Below, one piece after another: positions 8,547-17,258 of a stretch of DNA of 64,000 nucleotides (its first letter is position 1; each line of letters opens with the position of its first letter). A model generated the notes under the pieces. That model ran no database searches. It worked only from the letters and a program-made list of their open reading frames with translations, and had not been told where the DNA came from. Source of the DNA: CAVUCH01 sp963739995. GTDB taxonomy: Bacteria > Acidobacteriota > Vicinamibacteria > Vicinamibacterales > JAENWD01. The translations under genes were made by a program, and so were the position numbers. The DNA lies in the NCBI GenBank assembly GCA_963739995.1, contig CAVUCH010000005.1:124001-188000 (forward strand), read 5' to 3'.

Positions 8547-8598
8547 CGTGACCCAGCGGCCGCCTTCAGCCGCTCATTTTGGCAGTCCAGCGACATCG

Positions 8599-11346
8599 GT
8601 GCCCCATACTTCTTCTGCGGCAGCAGCAGATTCGGCTGTAGCGGCCGCTCGATTCGACGCACTGTGTGCGGTCGCTGCTGGCGCGGCGGCGCTGGTGGTG
8701 TACTTGCGGACGCTCGCACCCGGGCTCATCGCCCTTCTCGACACGCCGATGTTCCAGTTCATCGGGCGCGTCCTCGGCGTCCCGCACAACCCCGGATACC
8801 CGCTCTACGTGCTGGTGACGTATCCTCTCGCACTGCTTCCCCTCGGGTCGCTGCCTTACAGAATCAACCTGTTCTCATCAGTTCTCGCAGCCGTGACCGT
8901 ATCCCTGGTCTTCCTGATCGCCCGTCGTCTGGGGTGCCGGCGGAGCCTCGGCATCGTTGCCGCACTCGGGCTCGCCTTCGGCAGGGTGTTCTGGTCACAG
9001 GCAGTGATCGCCGAGGTGTATACGCTGCACGCGGCGATCGTTGCAGCCGTGGTGCTCTTGCTGGTTGCCTGGCGACAGACGCGGCGGGAAGGTTTGTTCT
9101 ACGCCGCGATTGCCGTGTTCGCTGCCGGGCTGGGCAACCACACGACGATCGTGGCGCTTGCGCCGGGCATCGCCGTGTACGCGTTGATGACCGATCGGCG
9201 CTTCGCCACCCGCTTGCGCACGCTTACTGTGACGGCCGCCATTCTCGCGGCCGGCATCTTCCAATACGCATTCATTCTCATCAGGTCACAACAGCCAGGG
9301 GTCTACGTCGAGTCGAGGGCCACGACCCTGGGAGAGCTGCTCGATGTGATGCTGGGCCGCCAGTTCAGCGACCGCCTGTTTGCATTCGGGTGGCAAACCG
9401 TCCTGCGCGATCGCCTTCCCTCGCTGCTGGAACATGTGCTCGCGGTGGAACTGACGCTCCCGGGCTTGATGCTGGCTGTGGCTGGTGCCGCCTGGCTCCT
9501 GAGGCACAGACGGGCAGAAGGTCTGCTATTGCTCCCCATCGTAGGGATCGTCGTCGGATTTGCCGTCAACTATAGGGTTGTCGACACGCCAGTGTTCGTG
9601 ATCCCCGGCATCCTCGTGCTCTGGCTGGCAGCCGCCGCCGGCGCCGAAGCCGTGGCGCGGTTCGGGGGACGCGTGCGCTGGGGAGGCGTGGTCTGCAGCG
9701 CGGCCGCGCTCATTCTGCCGTTCTGGAATCTCGCGCACAATTACGCGGCGAACGATCGAAGCCGCGACACCGCCGCTGCAACGCACTTCGATGCTCTGTT
9801 TCACGCGTTACCCGGGCGCACCGCCTTGGTGCACGAGGATTTTCTCGTCGACCGGATGGTGATGTTCAAGCTGCTTGGTGACGAGTCTGCGAAGAGGCGA
9901 CAGATCGAACTCGTCTCGATCAACCCCGACGTTCTGCGGACAAGACTGGCAGCCGGTTGGGAAGTGTTTGCCTTCCGCAATTCAGCGAGGCGGCTCCGGC
10001 ACCATGCCCTGAACGTGAGTTACAAACCCTTGCCGCTGACCGATGGTGTGTTGCCGGACTTCCTCCTGCGCCTGGCCGACGGCATGGTGGTCGCGATAGC
10101 CGTGCCGTCCCGTTACGCGGAACAGTTCGTGGCGAGTGGAGGCGCCTCCTTCACCGCCATAGGTGGACCGCACGAACTGACGCCCACCGCGAAATCCAGT
10201 CTCGCGGTTACCGGAGTCCGCGGCAATACGGATGGAGCGGTCGTGCGGAGCGGTTCTGCCGCCATCGACCTGCACATCGCCGCAGGTCGCGAGACCGGAG
10301 ATTCGGGAGTGGGCGGCGCACCCGGTATCCAGATCCAGTCCAGGGAGGGAGAGGCGGCGATTAGACAGGGCTCCCGCGACATCGTGAGGACCGCCGAAGG
10401 GGCGGCCGTAGCCGTCTGGACACCCGAAGGCCGGCTCGCCCACGCCTTCGTCCTGCAGGCGAGAGATGCTTTTCGGGTGCCGATCCCGACAGGGCCGCTG
10501 TCCGTGTACCCACTGCGCGGCCTATGGCCGGGCCAGCGGTTGCCGCAAGAGGGCTGGGCCGACATCTCCAGGACGATGCGCACGGGCAGCCTCATGGTGC
10601 GAGTGCCGCCCGGGGGCACGGTGGTCATCTACGCCATCGATGACAGGCCCCTGATGCCGCGCATGATCGACCGCTCGTCCAACCGTTCCCGCATCGAGAT
10701 CGCCCCGTTCGAGGGTTCGCTCGGAACGCACACCGCAGTCGAGGGGCCACGTGGGGCCAAGAACACATACAAGATCGAAATCCACGCGCCGGACGCGGAG
10801 CCGGTCTCAGCCCTGCTGGCGCTCGGCGGCATTCCCGACACAGTGATCGGGCGCGCCACGCTGGGGAGTCCAGCCGATGCGGCGAGCGTGTTCAGCATCG
10901 ACACTGCCGGACTGCTGCGCACGCCTGACTCAGGCTCCGAGGTTCTGGTGATGGCCCGCGACGAACAGGCGCAGTTGACCGGGCACGGCTGGTCTGCCGT
11001 CGACTGGGACCCTCTCGGGTCCTACCGCTGGATGACCGGCCCCGAGGCGCGGCTCGTCTTGCCAATCGCGGGCCCGGCGGCCCGGGGAATCCGGATCCAG
11101 GCCCTGCTGGAGAGCGCGCCCGTGGCCGCCACGGTCCGACTGCGTCTCAATCGAATGGATTTGCCCTCGCAGCCCCTCCGAGCCGGGTGGCAGGCGTACG
11201 AGTGGTCGCTGCCGCCAGGCGCTCTGGAGCCGGGGACGAACGAGGCGGCCGTGCTCGTGGACGGGTTACCCCTCCAAACAGGCCGCAGCGCAGGGGCGAG
11301 AGGGCTGGCTGTGAGCGAGGTGCGGGTGATGCACTCCGTCCCCTGA
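8599..11346 (+). CDS. TMEM260-like protein O-glycosyltransferase (PF11028, formerly DUF2723)
   Basis: A polytopic membrane glycosyltransferase of about 915 residues. The N-terminal region has about ten hydrophobic segments, with the family block GVPHNPGYPLYVL in the first periplasmic loop, near residue 55. A second half without membrane segments is beta-rich and probably periplasmic. Family members use lipid-linked sugars; human TMEM260 is a protein O-mannosyltransferase. The frame is open from 8158, but that stretch overlaps the divergent gene and the promoter. I chose the first in-frame GTG well after the -10 box (8599); the GTG at 8548 is too close to the box. No good ribosome site is seen, so the start is uncertain. 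It is enclosed by the two sulfatase-fold paralogues. Confidence 0.75.
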   Translation: MPHTSSAAAADSAVAAARFDALCAVAAGAAALVVYLRTLAPGLIALLDTPMFQFIGRVLGVPHNPGYPLYVLVTYPLALLPLGSLPYRINLFSSVLAAVTVSLVFLIARRLGCRRSLGIVAALGLAFGRVFWSQAVIAEVYTLHAAIVAAVVLLLVAWRQTRREGLFYAAIAVFAAGLGNHTTIVALAPGIAVYALMTDRRFATRLRTLTVTAAILAAGIFQYAFILIRSQQPGVYVESRATTLGELLDVMLGRQFSDRLFAFGWQTVLRDRLPSLLEHVLAVELTLPGLMLAVAGAAWLLRHRRAEGLLLLPIVGIVVGFAVNYRVVDTPVFVIPGILVLWLAAAAGAEAVARFGGRVRWGGVVCSAAALILPFWNLAHNYAANDRSRDTAAATHFDALFHALPGRTALVHEDFLVDRMVMFKLLGDESAKRRQIELVSINPDVLRTRLAAGWEVFAFRNSARRLRHHALNVSYKPLPLTDGVLPDFLLRLADGMVVAIAVPSRYAEQFVASGGASFTAIGGPHELTPTAKSSLAVTGVRGNTDGAVVRSGSAAIDLHIAAGRETGDSGVGGAPGIQIQSREGEAAIRQGSRDIVRTAEGAAVAVWTPEGRLAHAFVLQARDAFRVPIPTGPLSVYPLRGLWPGQRLPQEGWADISRTMRTGSLMVRVPPGGTVVIYAIDDRPLMPRMIDRSSNRSRIEIAPFEGSLGTHTAVEGPRGAKNTYKIEIHAPDAEPVSALLALGGIPDTVIGRATLGSPADAASVFSIDTAGLLRTPDSGSEVLVMARDEQAQLTGHGWSAVDWDPLGSYRWMTGPEARLVLPIAGPAARGIRIQALLESAPVAATVRLRLNRMDLPSQPLRAGWQAYEWSLPPGALEPGTNEAAVLVDGLPLQTGRSAGARGLAVSEVRVMHSVP

Positions 11347-11363
11347 GCGCGCAGGCCCCGGGC

Positions 11364-13937
11364 TCAATGCGTCCCGGTTCTACTGGTCGGGGCCTCGCTC
11401 AGCAGGTGCAGAGATCGAACGGCCACGCCCTGGGCACGCGATGGTTCTTCGCCTGGCCGCGGTGCAACGGTGGTCACCAGCCGTATCGTCAGCTCATCCC
11501 CTGCGAGCCTGCAGGGTGCGAGGGGCAATGTCGTCTCCCATTCCTCGTGCGGGACGACTCCGTCATAAACGGTGCAGCCGTTTGCGGTCACCGTGAGTCT
11601 GGCGGCCGGTTCGACGGCACGGGCGATCTTCATGCGAAGCGCCGCCGGCGTCCGCCCGAGCCGGGGAACGATGACCGCCGCGTCGGCCCGGGTCCACCGG
11701 ATTACGTCGTGTCCCATCCTCTGGTGCCGGCGGAATCCGAGCTGGCGGATGTCCCAGGACCGTGCGGCGGCCCCGGAGATCAGGTTGAGGTCAACCGGCC
11801 TCGACGAACGCCGGTGCAACCGTCCGAGCACGGGGCGTCCGTCGGATTCCTCGATCAGGAACACGTCGATCGAGTTCCGGCCGCTTCGCCACGCATCGAG
11901 CGGCGGCGTGCCGAGCCACCCGGATCTGGTTGTCCACGTCCGGGTGACTGCACGGATGACACCATTCACCGCAACCGCGACATACGCCGGTCCGGCGTGG
12001 TCACTTCGACCGCGCAGCTCACCGCTGACGTCGAACGGCACCGCGTCCGCGCCGGGGTCGAATGTGTCGTACTGCCACGAGTAACGGAGGTCCGCTATCT
12101 CGGGACGGTCGACGACACGGTATTCGGTCGGCGCGTGGCCGACGAGCTCGCCAAACCGGGGTGGCCTGGGGATGCGGTACGTGTTCGCCGCGCCGAACGT
12201 CTCGAATCGCCGCCGCAGCACCTCGTCAAGAGGAGGCCCCTCGGGCCCGTACCGCTGGACGGCCTTCCCGGAGTCATATGCGATCTGCTTTTCGCCGCGC
12301 GGCGGAATGGAGGCGTCGAGCAGCGATGAGCCATCGGTGGCCCACGGAAGCCGGAGGCCCAGCACGTGAGCAACTGTCGGCGCGATGTCCACCGTCTCCA
12401 CGTTTCGATCGCTGACGCGTTGGCCGTGCGGGGTCACGGCTGGAAGCACAGCGGATGTCTCGGTGCCTGCCGGGAACTTGATGACCAGAGGCACCCGCAT
12501 GATCTCCGGTGCATTCCCGACTGTGAAGCCGCGAACATTCAGGCCCTTCGTGATCGCAACGCCATGATCGGCCGTGATCACCAGCAAGGTGCGCTCGTAC
12601 AGGCCGGCCTCCTTCAGCCGCGCGACGACTCGACCTACGACGTTATCGACGTACCCGACCTGCAGCAGGTGGCGCTGCTGGTTCTGCGCGATCTCCCAAT
12701 CGTCGCCCCGGCGAACCCCACGCATCGCCGACGGCAGCGGCGCCAGCGACGCATTGCGCTGCCCGCTCGGCAGGAGCACCCATGGCTGGTGGGGCAGCAG
12801 AACGTGAAGAAAATACAGCGTGGGCTGCCGATCGGACGCGCTGATCCCGTCAATGAAGGCTTGGGCGAATCGCCGCCGGTCGTCCTTGAAACGCTGCTGC
12901 ACGTGCCGCTGCCACGCACCCGGTGACAAATCCAGGCCGGCGTCCGCGCCAGCGCTGAACCCTCCCCAGTTGGCGGTGAGGTCCGGCAGCTCCAGGCGCT
13001 CGTGGAGATCGGGCGTGAGGAACACATAGGCGGCGACGATCGAGAGGTCCCCGCCCATGCCGGCGAAACGCCGGCGGAGTGAGTCCTCGGGGTCCTCACA
13101 CAGCGGCCGAGGGCACATGCCCGTGGCGGCCTCAATGACCTCGAGCCGATGCGTGCGGCCCAGGAACGAGAAAAGCGTGTCAGGGTGGTCCGCCGCCGTC
13201 GGAACAGCGTCCGGCCGTGCGCGCCGGCCCGTCAGGATTGCGGGCACTGCCCAGCGGGTGTAGTCGCTCACCGTGGTGGCGTTCCGGAACCACACACCGT
13301 CGCGCGCGAGCGCAGACAGGTTCGGATAGAGAGCCGGATCGATGTTCCGATCGGCATCGAGGAGCGACACGAGCGGCAGCTCGTCGAAGACCATCAGCAC
13401 GATCGGCGCTGGGCGAAACCCCGCGGCGGCAGGGTCCGCGGGCGCTGACCGGCTCGTGTTCGGGACGATGAGGCGCCGGATGCCTGGCTGGAGGGCAAAG
13501 GCGGCCGGGACGATCAGGATGCCCGTCCCGAGCACCGTGAAGAAGCTGCGAAACCCCGCGAACCGGGCGTACAGGAGGGCCGTCACCACGCCGGCCGCCA
13601 CCGCGGGGGGCAGAGCAGCTGTCCACCGCGTGACGCCCAACTGCTTCGCCACCTGGACCGCCACCAGCCCCACGAGGATCGCGACGATGGTCGCGGTGAC
13701 GATCGACCGGACCCTCGGGCCCAGTACACCGGCCGCGACGACCAGCGCGATGGGCACGAGAGGCGCAACCAGGAGCAGCCCCGCCAGGAGCAGCAGGAGG
13801 TCGCTGGGCCCGGCGCGATGGGCGACGAAGAACTCGGGTGCGCGACCCAGCACATCGAGCAGGGGCTGAACGACAGCTATCGCCCACAGACCCCCGACGT
13901 GAAGCGCGGTCACAAGAAGCGGACGCGTGCTCCTCAT
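11364..13937 (-). CDS. Membrane protein of sulfatase/alkaline phosphatase fold, copy 2
   Basis: An 857-residue paralogue of the protein at 5729-8332, with the same order: N-terminal membrane segments, sulfatase-type domain and C-terminal beta-rich region. Long blocks are identical or nearly so, for example ATDG-S-LDAS, RIPRPPRF and QRHLLQVG. Metal motifs VFDELP and ITADHG are kept, and the nucleophile loop again has Thr (YTRWAVPAILTG). Together the two copies and the glycosyltransferase between them suggest a shared cell-surface glycan or lipid modification task, which is inference. Start ATG at 13937 is preceded by TACAGT 8 bases upstream. Its stop is 17 bases from the stop of the convergent glycosyltransferase. 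Confidence 0.75.
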   Translation of the reverse strand: MRSTRPLLVTALHVGGLWAIAVVQPLLDVLGRAPEFFVAHRAGPSDLLLLLAGLLLVAPLVPIALVVAAGVLGPRVRSIVTATIVAILVGLVAVQVAKQLGVTRWTAALPPAVAAGVVTALLYARFAGFRSFFTVLGTGILIVPAAFALQPGIRRLIVPNTSRSAPADPAAAGFRPAPIVLMVFDELPLVSLLDADRNIDPALYPNLSALARDGVWFRNATTVSDYTRWAVPAILTGRRARPDAVPTAADHPDTLFSFLGRTHRLEVIEAATGMCPRPLCEDPEDSLRRRFAGMGGDLSIVAAYVFLTPDLHERLELPDLTANWGGFSAGADAGLDLSPGAWQRHVQQRFKDDRRRFAQAFIDGISASDRQPTLYFLHVLLPHQPWVLLPSGQRNASLAPLPSAMRGVRRGDDWEIAQNQQRHLLQVGYVDNVVGRVVARLKEAGLYERTLLVITADHGVAITKGLNVRGFTVGNAPEIMRVPLVIKFPAGTETSAVLPAVTPHGQRVSDRNVETVDIAPTVAHVLGLRLPWATDGSSLLDASIPPRGEKQIAYDSGKAVQRYGPEGPPLDEVLRRRFETFGAANTYRIPRPPRFGELVGHAPTEYRVVDRPEIADLRYSWQYDTFDPGADAVPFDVSGELRGRSDHAGPAYVAVAVNGVIRAVTRTWTTRSGWLGTPPLDAWRSGRNSIDVFLIEESDGRPVLGRLHRRSSRPVDLNLISGAAARSWDIRQLGFRRHQRMGHDVIRWTRADAAVIVPRLGRTPAALRMKIARAVEPAARLTVTANGCTVYDGVVPHEEWETTLPLAPCRLAGDELTIRLVTTVAPRPGEEPSRAQGVAVRSLHLLSEAPTSRTGTH

Positions 13938-13945
13938 TGCGAGTC

Positions 13946-13951
13946 ACTGTA
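13946..13951 (-). promoter_or_regulatory. Candidate -10 box (TACAGT) for leaderless transcript
   Basis: On the minus strand TACAGT lies 8 bases before the ATG at 13937, with no Shine-Dalgarno between. It fits the leaderless pattern seen at def and three other genes in the window. Confidence 0.5.
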
Positions 13952-14134
13952 GCAGGCCTCTCGGGCGCGACCGGGAAGGACGCGAACCGAAGCTCTGAGA
14001 CGGCGCGTCTCGAGCGACCCTCGGACGGACGTTCGTGCAACGTCCATCGGGCTCATCCGCACGCGCGAGATAACGCTCCTGTCACACGAGAGTCGACTCG
14101 TCCTTACAGTGATTCTCGACCTGGACCTGCCGAT

Positions 14135-14163
14135 TTGACTCGCATTCCCGGCGGCCCTACACT
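14135..14163 (+). promoter_or_regulatory. Sigma70-type promoter TTGACT-N17-TACACT of the PspA operon
   Basis: TTGACT (14135-14140) and TACACT (14158-14163) are separated by exactly 17 bases and lie 43 bases before the first gene of the seven-gene operon. The element closely repeats the one at 8518-8546, including the bases CCGAT just 5' of the -35 box and CTCGT after the -10 box. Confidence 0.7.
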
Positions 14164-14205
14164 CGTCACGATTCCCGCCCAAAAACGAAGGAGTCCGCAG
14201 GCGTA

Positions 14206-14850
14206 ATGGCTGACAAGAAGGGTTGGGGCACCACCGTGCTCGGGTGGCTGGTCGTCCAGGACGAGGAGACGGGCACTGGAAGCTCCTCTGACCCGCCGCC
14301 CGAGCAATCCGCGCCCCCGGAGCCCTCCACGTTTTTCGTGTCGCCGCCGCCCGCCTCACCGAGCGGCCAGGTGGCGTTCGATCAGGTCTTCGAGGCGGCC
14401 GGCATTCCCGCCGAGGAGCGCGATCGGGTCACCAAGACCCGCGACCTGCTTGCCACCCTCCCGGCTGAGACCGATCCGGCAGTCAAGAAACAGATAGTCG
14501 AAGCATCGCTGAAGGCCTTCGGCGTGCCGATCGACCGGATCATCGAGACGGGCGCGGCCGAGATCCAGGCCCTCGAAGGCTACATCCGCGTGGGCGAGTC
14601 CCAAACGCAGGAGCTGCTGCGCGAGTCGGAGTTGCGCATCAGGCAGTTCGAGGAAGAGGTCGCGCGCATCCGCAGCGTCATGACCGCCCGCGTGCAGGAG
14701 CAGGAGGCAGTGGCGCGCGCCTGCAACGACCAGAAGCTCGGCGTGCAACAGGTGCTCGAATTCTTCGGCCAGGAGGCGGTCGCACGCGTAGTGCGCGACT
14801 CGCCGCGGCTGCACGTGCCCACGGGCGGGGCCGCCGGCGAACCGGACTGA
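14206..14850 (+). CDS. Coiled-coil protein, first gene of PspA-AAA operon
   Basis: A 214-residue protein I do not recognise. Residues 1-60 are low complexity and Pro/Ser-rich; a predicted helical part follows, with a long Glu/Arg-rich coiled coil at about 115-185 (heptad-like LLRESELRIRQFEEEVARI). No signal peptide or membrane segment is seen, so it is probably cytoplasmic. The start is well supported by AAGGAG upstream of the ATG. It lies 37 bases before the PspA-like gene. The name and position suggest a helical partner of PspA or of the AAA ATPase, but no function can be given. Confidence 0.7.
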   Translation: MADKKGWGTTVLGWLVVQDEETGTGSSSDPPPEQSAPPEPSTFFVSPPPASPSGQVAFDQVFEAAGIPAEERDRVTKTRDLLATLPAETDPAVKKQIVEASLKAFGVPIDRIIETGAAEIQALEGYIRVGESQTQELLRESELRIRQFEEEVARIRSVMTARVQEQEAVARACNDQKLGVQQVLEFFGQEAVARVVRDSPRLHVPTGGAAGEPD

Positions 14851-14887
14851 GGCGCCCGCGTATTGTTCTAGAGAAAGGCTGATTGAT

Positions 14888-15580
14888 ATGGGGCTCGCTT
14901 CCCGTTTCGGCAATCTCTGGCGCGGCTTTCTGTCGCTCTGGATCTCAGGCGTTGAAAAGCAGCATCCGGAGATCGCGTACGAGAATGCCATCAACTCCAT
15001 GGTGGAGAAGTACACGCGTCTGAAGACCGCGACGGCGGCCATCATCCGCCGCCGCGAAGATGTCAACGCTCGCGTGCAGCAGACCAACAAGGATCTGGCG
15101 CAGACGGAGGCGGAGCTCGGCGCGGCGCTCGAGACCAATCAGGACGATCTCGCGCTGGTACTGATCCAGAAGAAGAACCAGCTGGCCGCGGACATGGCCG
15201 AGATGAAAGCAGAGCTGGACACCGCGCAGGCCGACGCCGACAGCGCGAAGAACTCGCTCATCGGGGTGCAGAGCGAGATACGCAAGCTCAAGGCCGAACG
15301 CGACTCCATGCTGGCAAAGATGCAGTCGGCGCAGGCGCGCATCCGCATCCAGCAGCAGCTCGATGGATTGTCGGTAGAGGCCGATGTCAAAGCGCTCGAG
15401 AACGTGCGCGAGCACATCAAGACGACCATCGCAGAGGCGAACCTCGGATCAGAGCTGGCCGGGACGTCCCTCGACGGGCGGCTCGCGGCGCTCCGCAACC
15501 AGGTCGGCGATGTGCAGGCGCGCCAGCAGCTCGCAGAGCTGAAGGCCAGGAAGGCCGCCGCCGGCCAGAAGACGATGTGA
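14888..15580 (+). CDS. pspA: PspA/IM30-family protein
   Basis: A 230-residue, almost wholly helical protein of the PspA/IM30 (ESCRT-III superfamily) type, which binds and remodels the inner membrane under envelope stress. The N-terminal amphipathic helix (MGLASRFGNLWRGF) and the long coiled-coil hairpin to residue about 160 are visible, with further helices up to residue 215. Length is as usual for the family. AAAGG precedes the ATG. There is no pspF or pspBC next to it. Instead it sits in an operon with an ABC importer and a Vps4-like AAA ATPase, the expected type of motor for an ESCRT-III-like polymer. It is distant from E. coli PspA, so the exact subfamily is uncertain. Confidence 0.8.
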   Translation: MGLASRFGNLWRGFLSLWISGVEKQHPEIAYENAINSMVEKYTRLKTATAAIIRRREDVNARVQQTNKDLAQTEAELGAALETNQDDLALVLIQKKNQLAADMAEMKAELDTAQADADSAKNSLIGVQSEIRKLKAERDSMLAKMQSAQARIRIQQQLDGLSVEADVKALENVREHIKTTIAEANLGSELAGTSLDGRLAALRNQVGDVQARQQLAELKARKAAAGQKTM

Positions 15581-15605
15581 GGCGGGTTCGAATCCGAAGG
15601 CCATC

Positions 15606-17246
15606 ATGAAACTGACCCCATTTGCGAAGCTGTTCATCACGTTCGTGATCGTGGCGGTCGTCGGCTACGCCTTCTGGCACTACAAGGGCCAGGATGTGCG
15701 CCGGTGGGCCGTCGGAAGGAGCGACAGCTCGGCCGGCGGCAGCTCCACGCCGGTGTCGTCCTCGGACTTCGATGCGCTCAGGAACGCGCCGCCCGATCCG
15801 GGCCGGGGCTCGGGCGCCGCCGGGGTGACGCAGGCGGCGCTGTCGGGTTCGGGCAAGCTCGGTCGTCCGCTCGTGGTTGCCATCAACACCTGGGCGGGCC
15901 ACGCGCCTGGCATCGTGTTCAACGGGGGGCTCGATGGCGCAGGCCAGTCGGGCTTTGCGCGGCGCTACGGGCTGGCGGTGAAGTTCGTGCTGATCGAGGA
16001 TCCGGCTGCGAAGCTCGCCGCCTTCCGCAAGGGCGACGTCGACGTCATGTGGAACACGGTCGACAACTGGGCGCGCGAGGCGTCGATTCTGGCCGAGCAG
16101 AATCAGAAGGCCCGGTCCATCCTCATGCAGGACTGGTCGCGCGGCGGCGACGGCATCGTCTCGCTGGCGAGCATCAAGTCAATCGAGGATCTGAAGGGGA
16201 AGCGGATTGCCTGTACCCAATTCACGCCGTCTCACTTCCTGCTGCTCTACCTGCTCGCCCAATCCGGCTTGTCGCCCGAGGACCGGGCCGCCGTCGAGAA
16301 GAACATCATTTTCACGCAGGACGCCCCGGCGGCCGCCGCGATGTTCAAGGCGCGCCAGGTGGATGCCGCGGTGACGTGGGAGCCGGATTTGTCGTCTGCG
16401 GTGACTGCCCGGGGCGACGAGGCGCACGTCCTCGTGTCGACGACCGCCGCGACGAACATCATCGCGGACACGCTCTGCGCCAGGCAGGACGTGATCGACC
16501 AGTATCCCGAGAGCCTGCGCGATTTCGTCCACGGCTGGTTCGACGGCATCGAACTGATGAAGGCCGACCCGGCGTCCGCCTACGCCATTGTCGGAAAGGC
16601 CCTGAAGCTCGACACCGAGACGGTGTCTGGCATGCTCTCCGGCCTGAAGCTGACGCCGTACGCCGACAACGCGCAGTTCTACGGACTCACCGGAGGCAAG
16701 GCACACTACGAGACGCTGTTCGACACGGCCTTCGTGATCTGGCGCAAGAAGGGCCTCGTGACCAGGGCGGTGTCGGCCAACGACTGGGTCGACACGCGGT
16801 TCCTGGGGGCGCTGGCATCCGCCTACCCGGGCCAGAAGGTGCAGGAGGCGGCGCTCGTGGCGAAGTCGCCCTCCTCCAGTGATCGGGCCATCATCAACAA
16901 GCAGATCCAGATCCACTTCACACCCGGCTCCGACGAGATCATGCCGGGTTCGTATTTCGTGCTCGACGCGCTGGGCGAGACGATGACCTCGTTCGGCAAC
17001 ACGTACCTGCGGGTCGAGGGGAATACCGATTCGACCGGCTCGCCGACCGGCAACATGACGCTTTCGGAGCGTCGTGCGCTCGCCATCAAGAATTACATCC
17101 TCAAGAGCTTCCCCGGTATGCCGGCGACCCGGTTCCAGACGATCGGCCGCGGTGCGAGCAATCCCATGGCGCCGAATACGACGGAAACCGGGCGTCAGCT
17201 GAACCGCCGCACCGACATCAAGGTTGTGCTCGCGACCGCGGGGTAG
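15606..17246 (+). CDS. ABC substrate-binding protein fused to OmpA C-terminal domain
   Basis: A 546-residue fusion. Residues 7-25 form an uncleaved-looking membrane anchor, followed by a Gly/Ser-rich linker. Residues about 85-400 are an NMT1/TauA-like periplasmic binding domain (NTWAGHAPGIVFNGG near the start; KGKRIACTQFTPSH in the middle). Residues about 435-546 are an OmpA-like peptidoglycan-binding domain with LSERRA and GRQLNRRTDIKV, carrying the Arg residues that bind diaminopimelate. Normal TauA/SsuA proteins lack such a domain. The fusion would tether the ligand sensor between inner membrane and cell wall. The permease gene begins 12 bases downstream. Ligand unknown. Confidence 0.85.
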   Translation: MKLTPFAKLFITFVIVAVVGYAFWHYKGQDVRRWAVGRSDSSAGGSSTPVSSSDFDALRNAPPDPGRGSGAAGVTQAALSGSGKLGRPLVVAINTWAGHAPGIVFNGGLDGAGQSGFARRYGLAVKFVLIEDPAAKLAAFRKGDVDVMWNTVDNWAREASILAEQNQKARSILMQDWSRGGDGIVSLASIKSIEDLKGKRIACTQFTPSHFLLLYLLAQSGLSPEDRAAVEKNIIFTQDAPAAAAMFKARQVDAAVTWEPDLSSAVTARGDEAHVLVSTTAATNIIADTLCARQDVIDQYPESLRDFVHGWFDGIELMKADPASAYAIVGKALKLDTETVSGMLSGLKLTPYADNAQFYGLTGGKAHYETLFDTAFVIWRKKGLVTRAVSANDWVDTRFLGALASAYPGQKVQEAALVAKSPSSSDRAIINKQIQIHFTPGSDEIMPGSYFVLDALGETMTSFGNTYLRVEGNTDSTGSPTGNMTLSERRALAIKNYILKSFPGMPATRFQTIGRGASNPMAPNTTETGRQLNRRTDIKVVLATAG

Positions 17247-17258
17247 CCGTTCACGTCG

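Noticed and set aside
15585..15595. GGTTCGAATCC, identical to a tRNA T-loop
   Set aside because: The flanks do not form a T-stem or acceptor stem, and the sequence lies in the 25-base gap between two operon genes.
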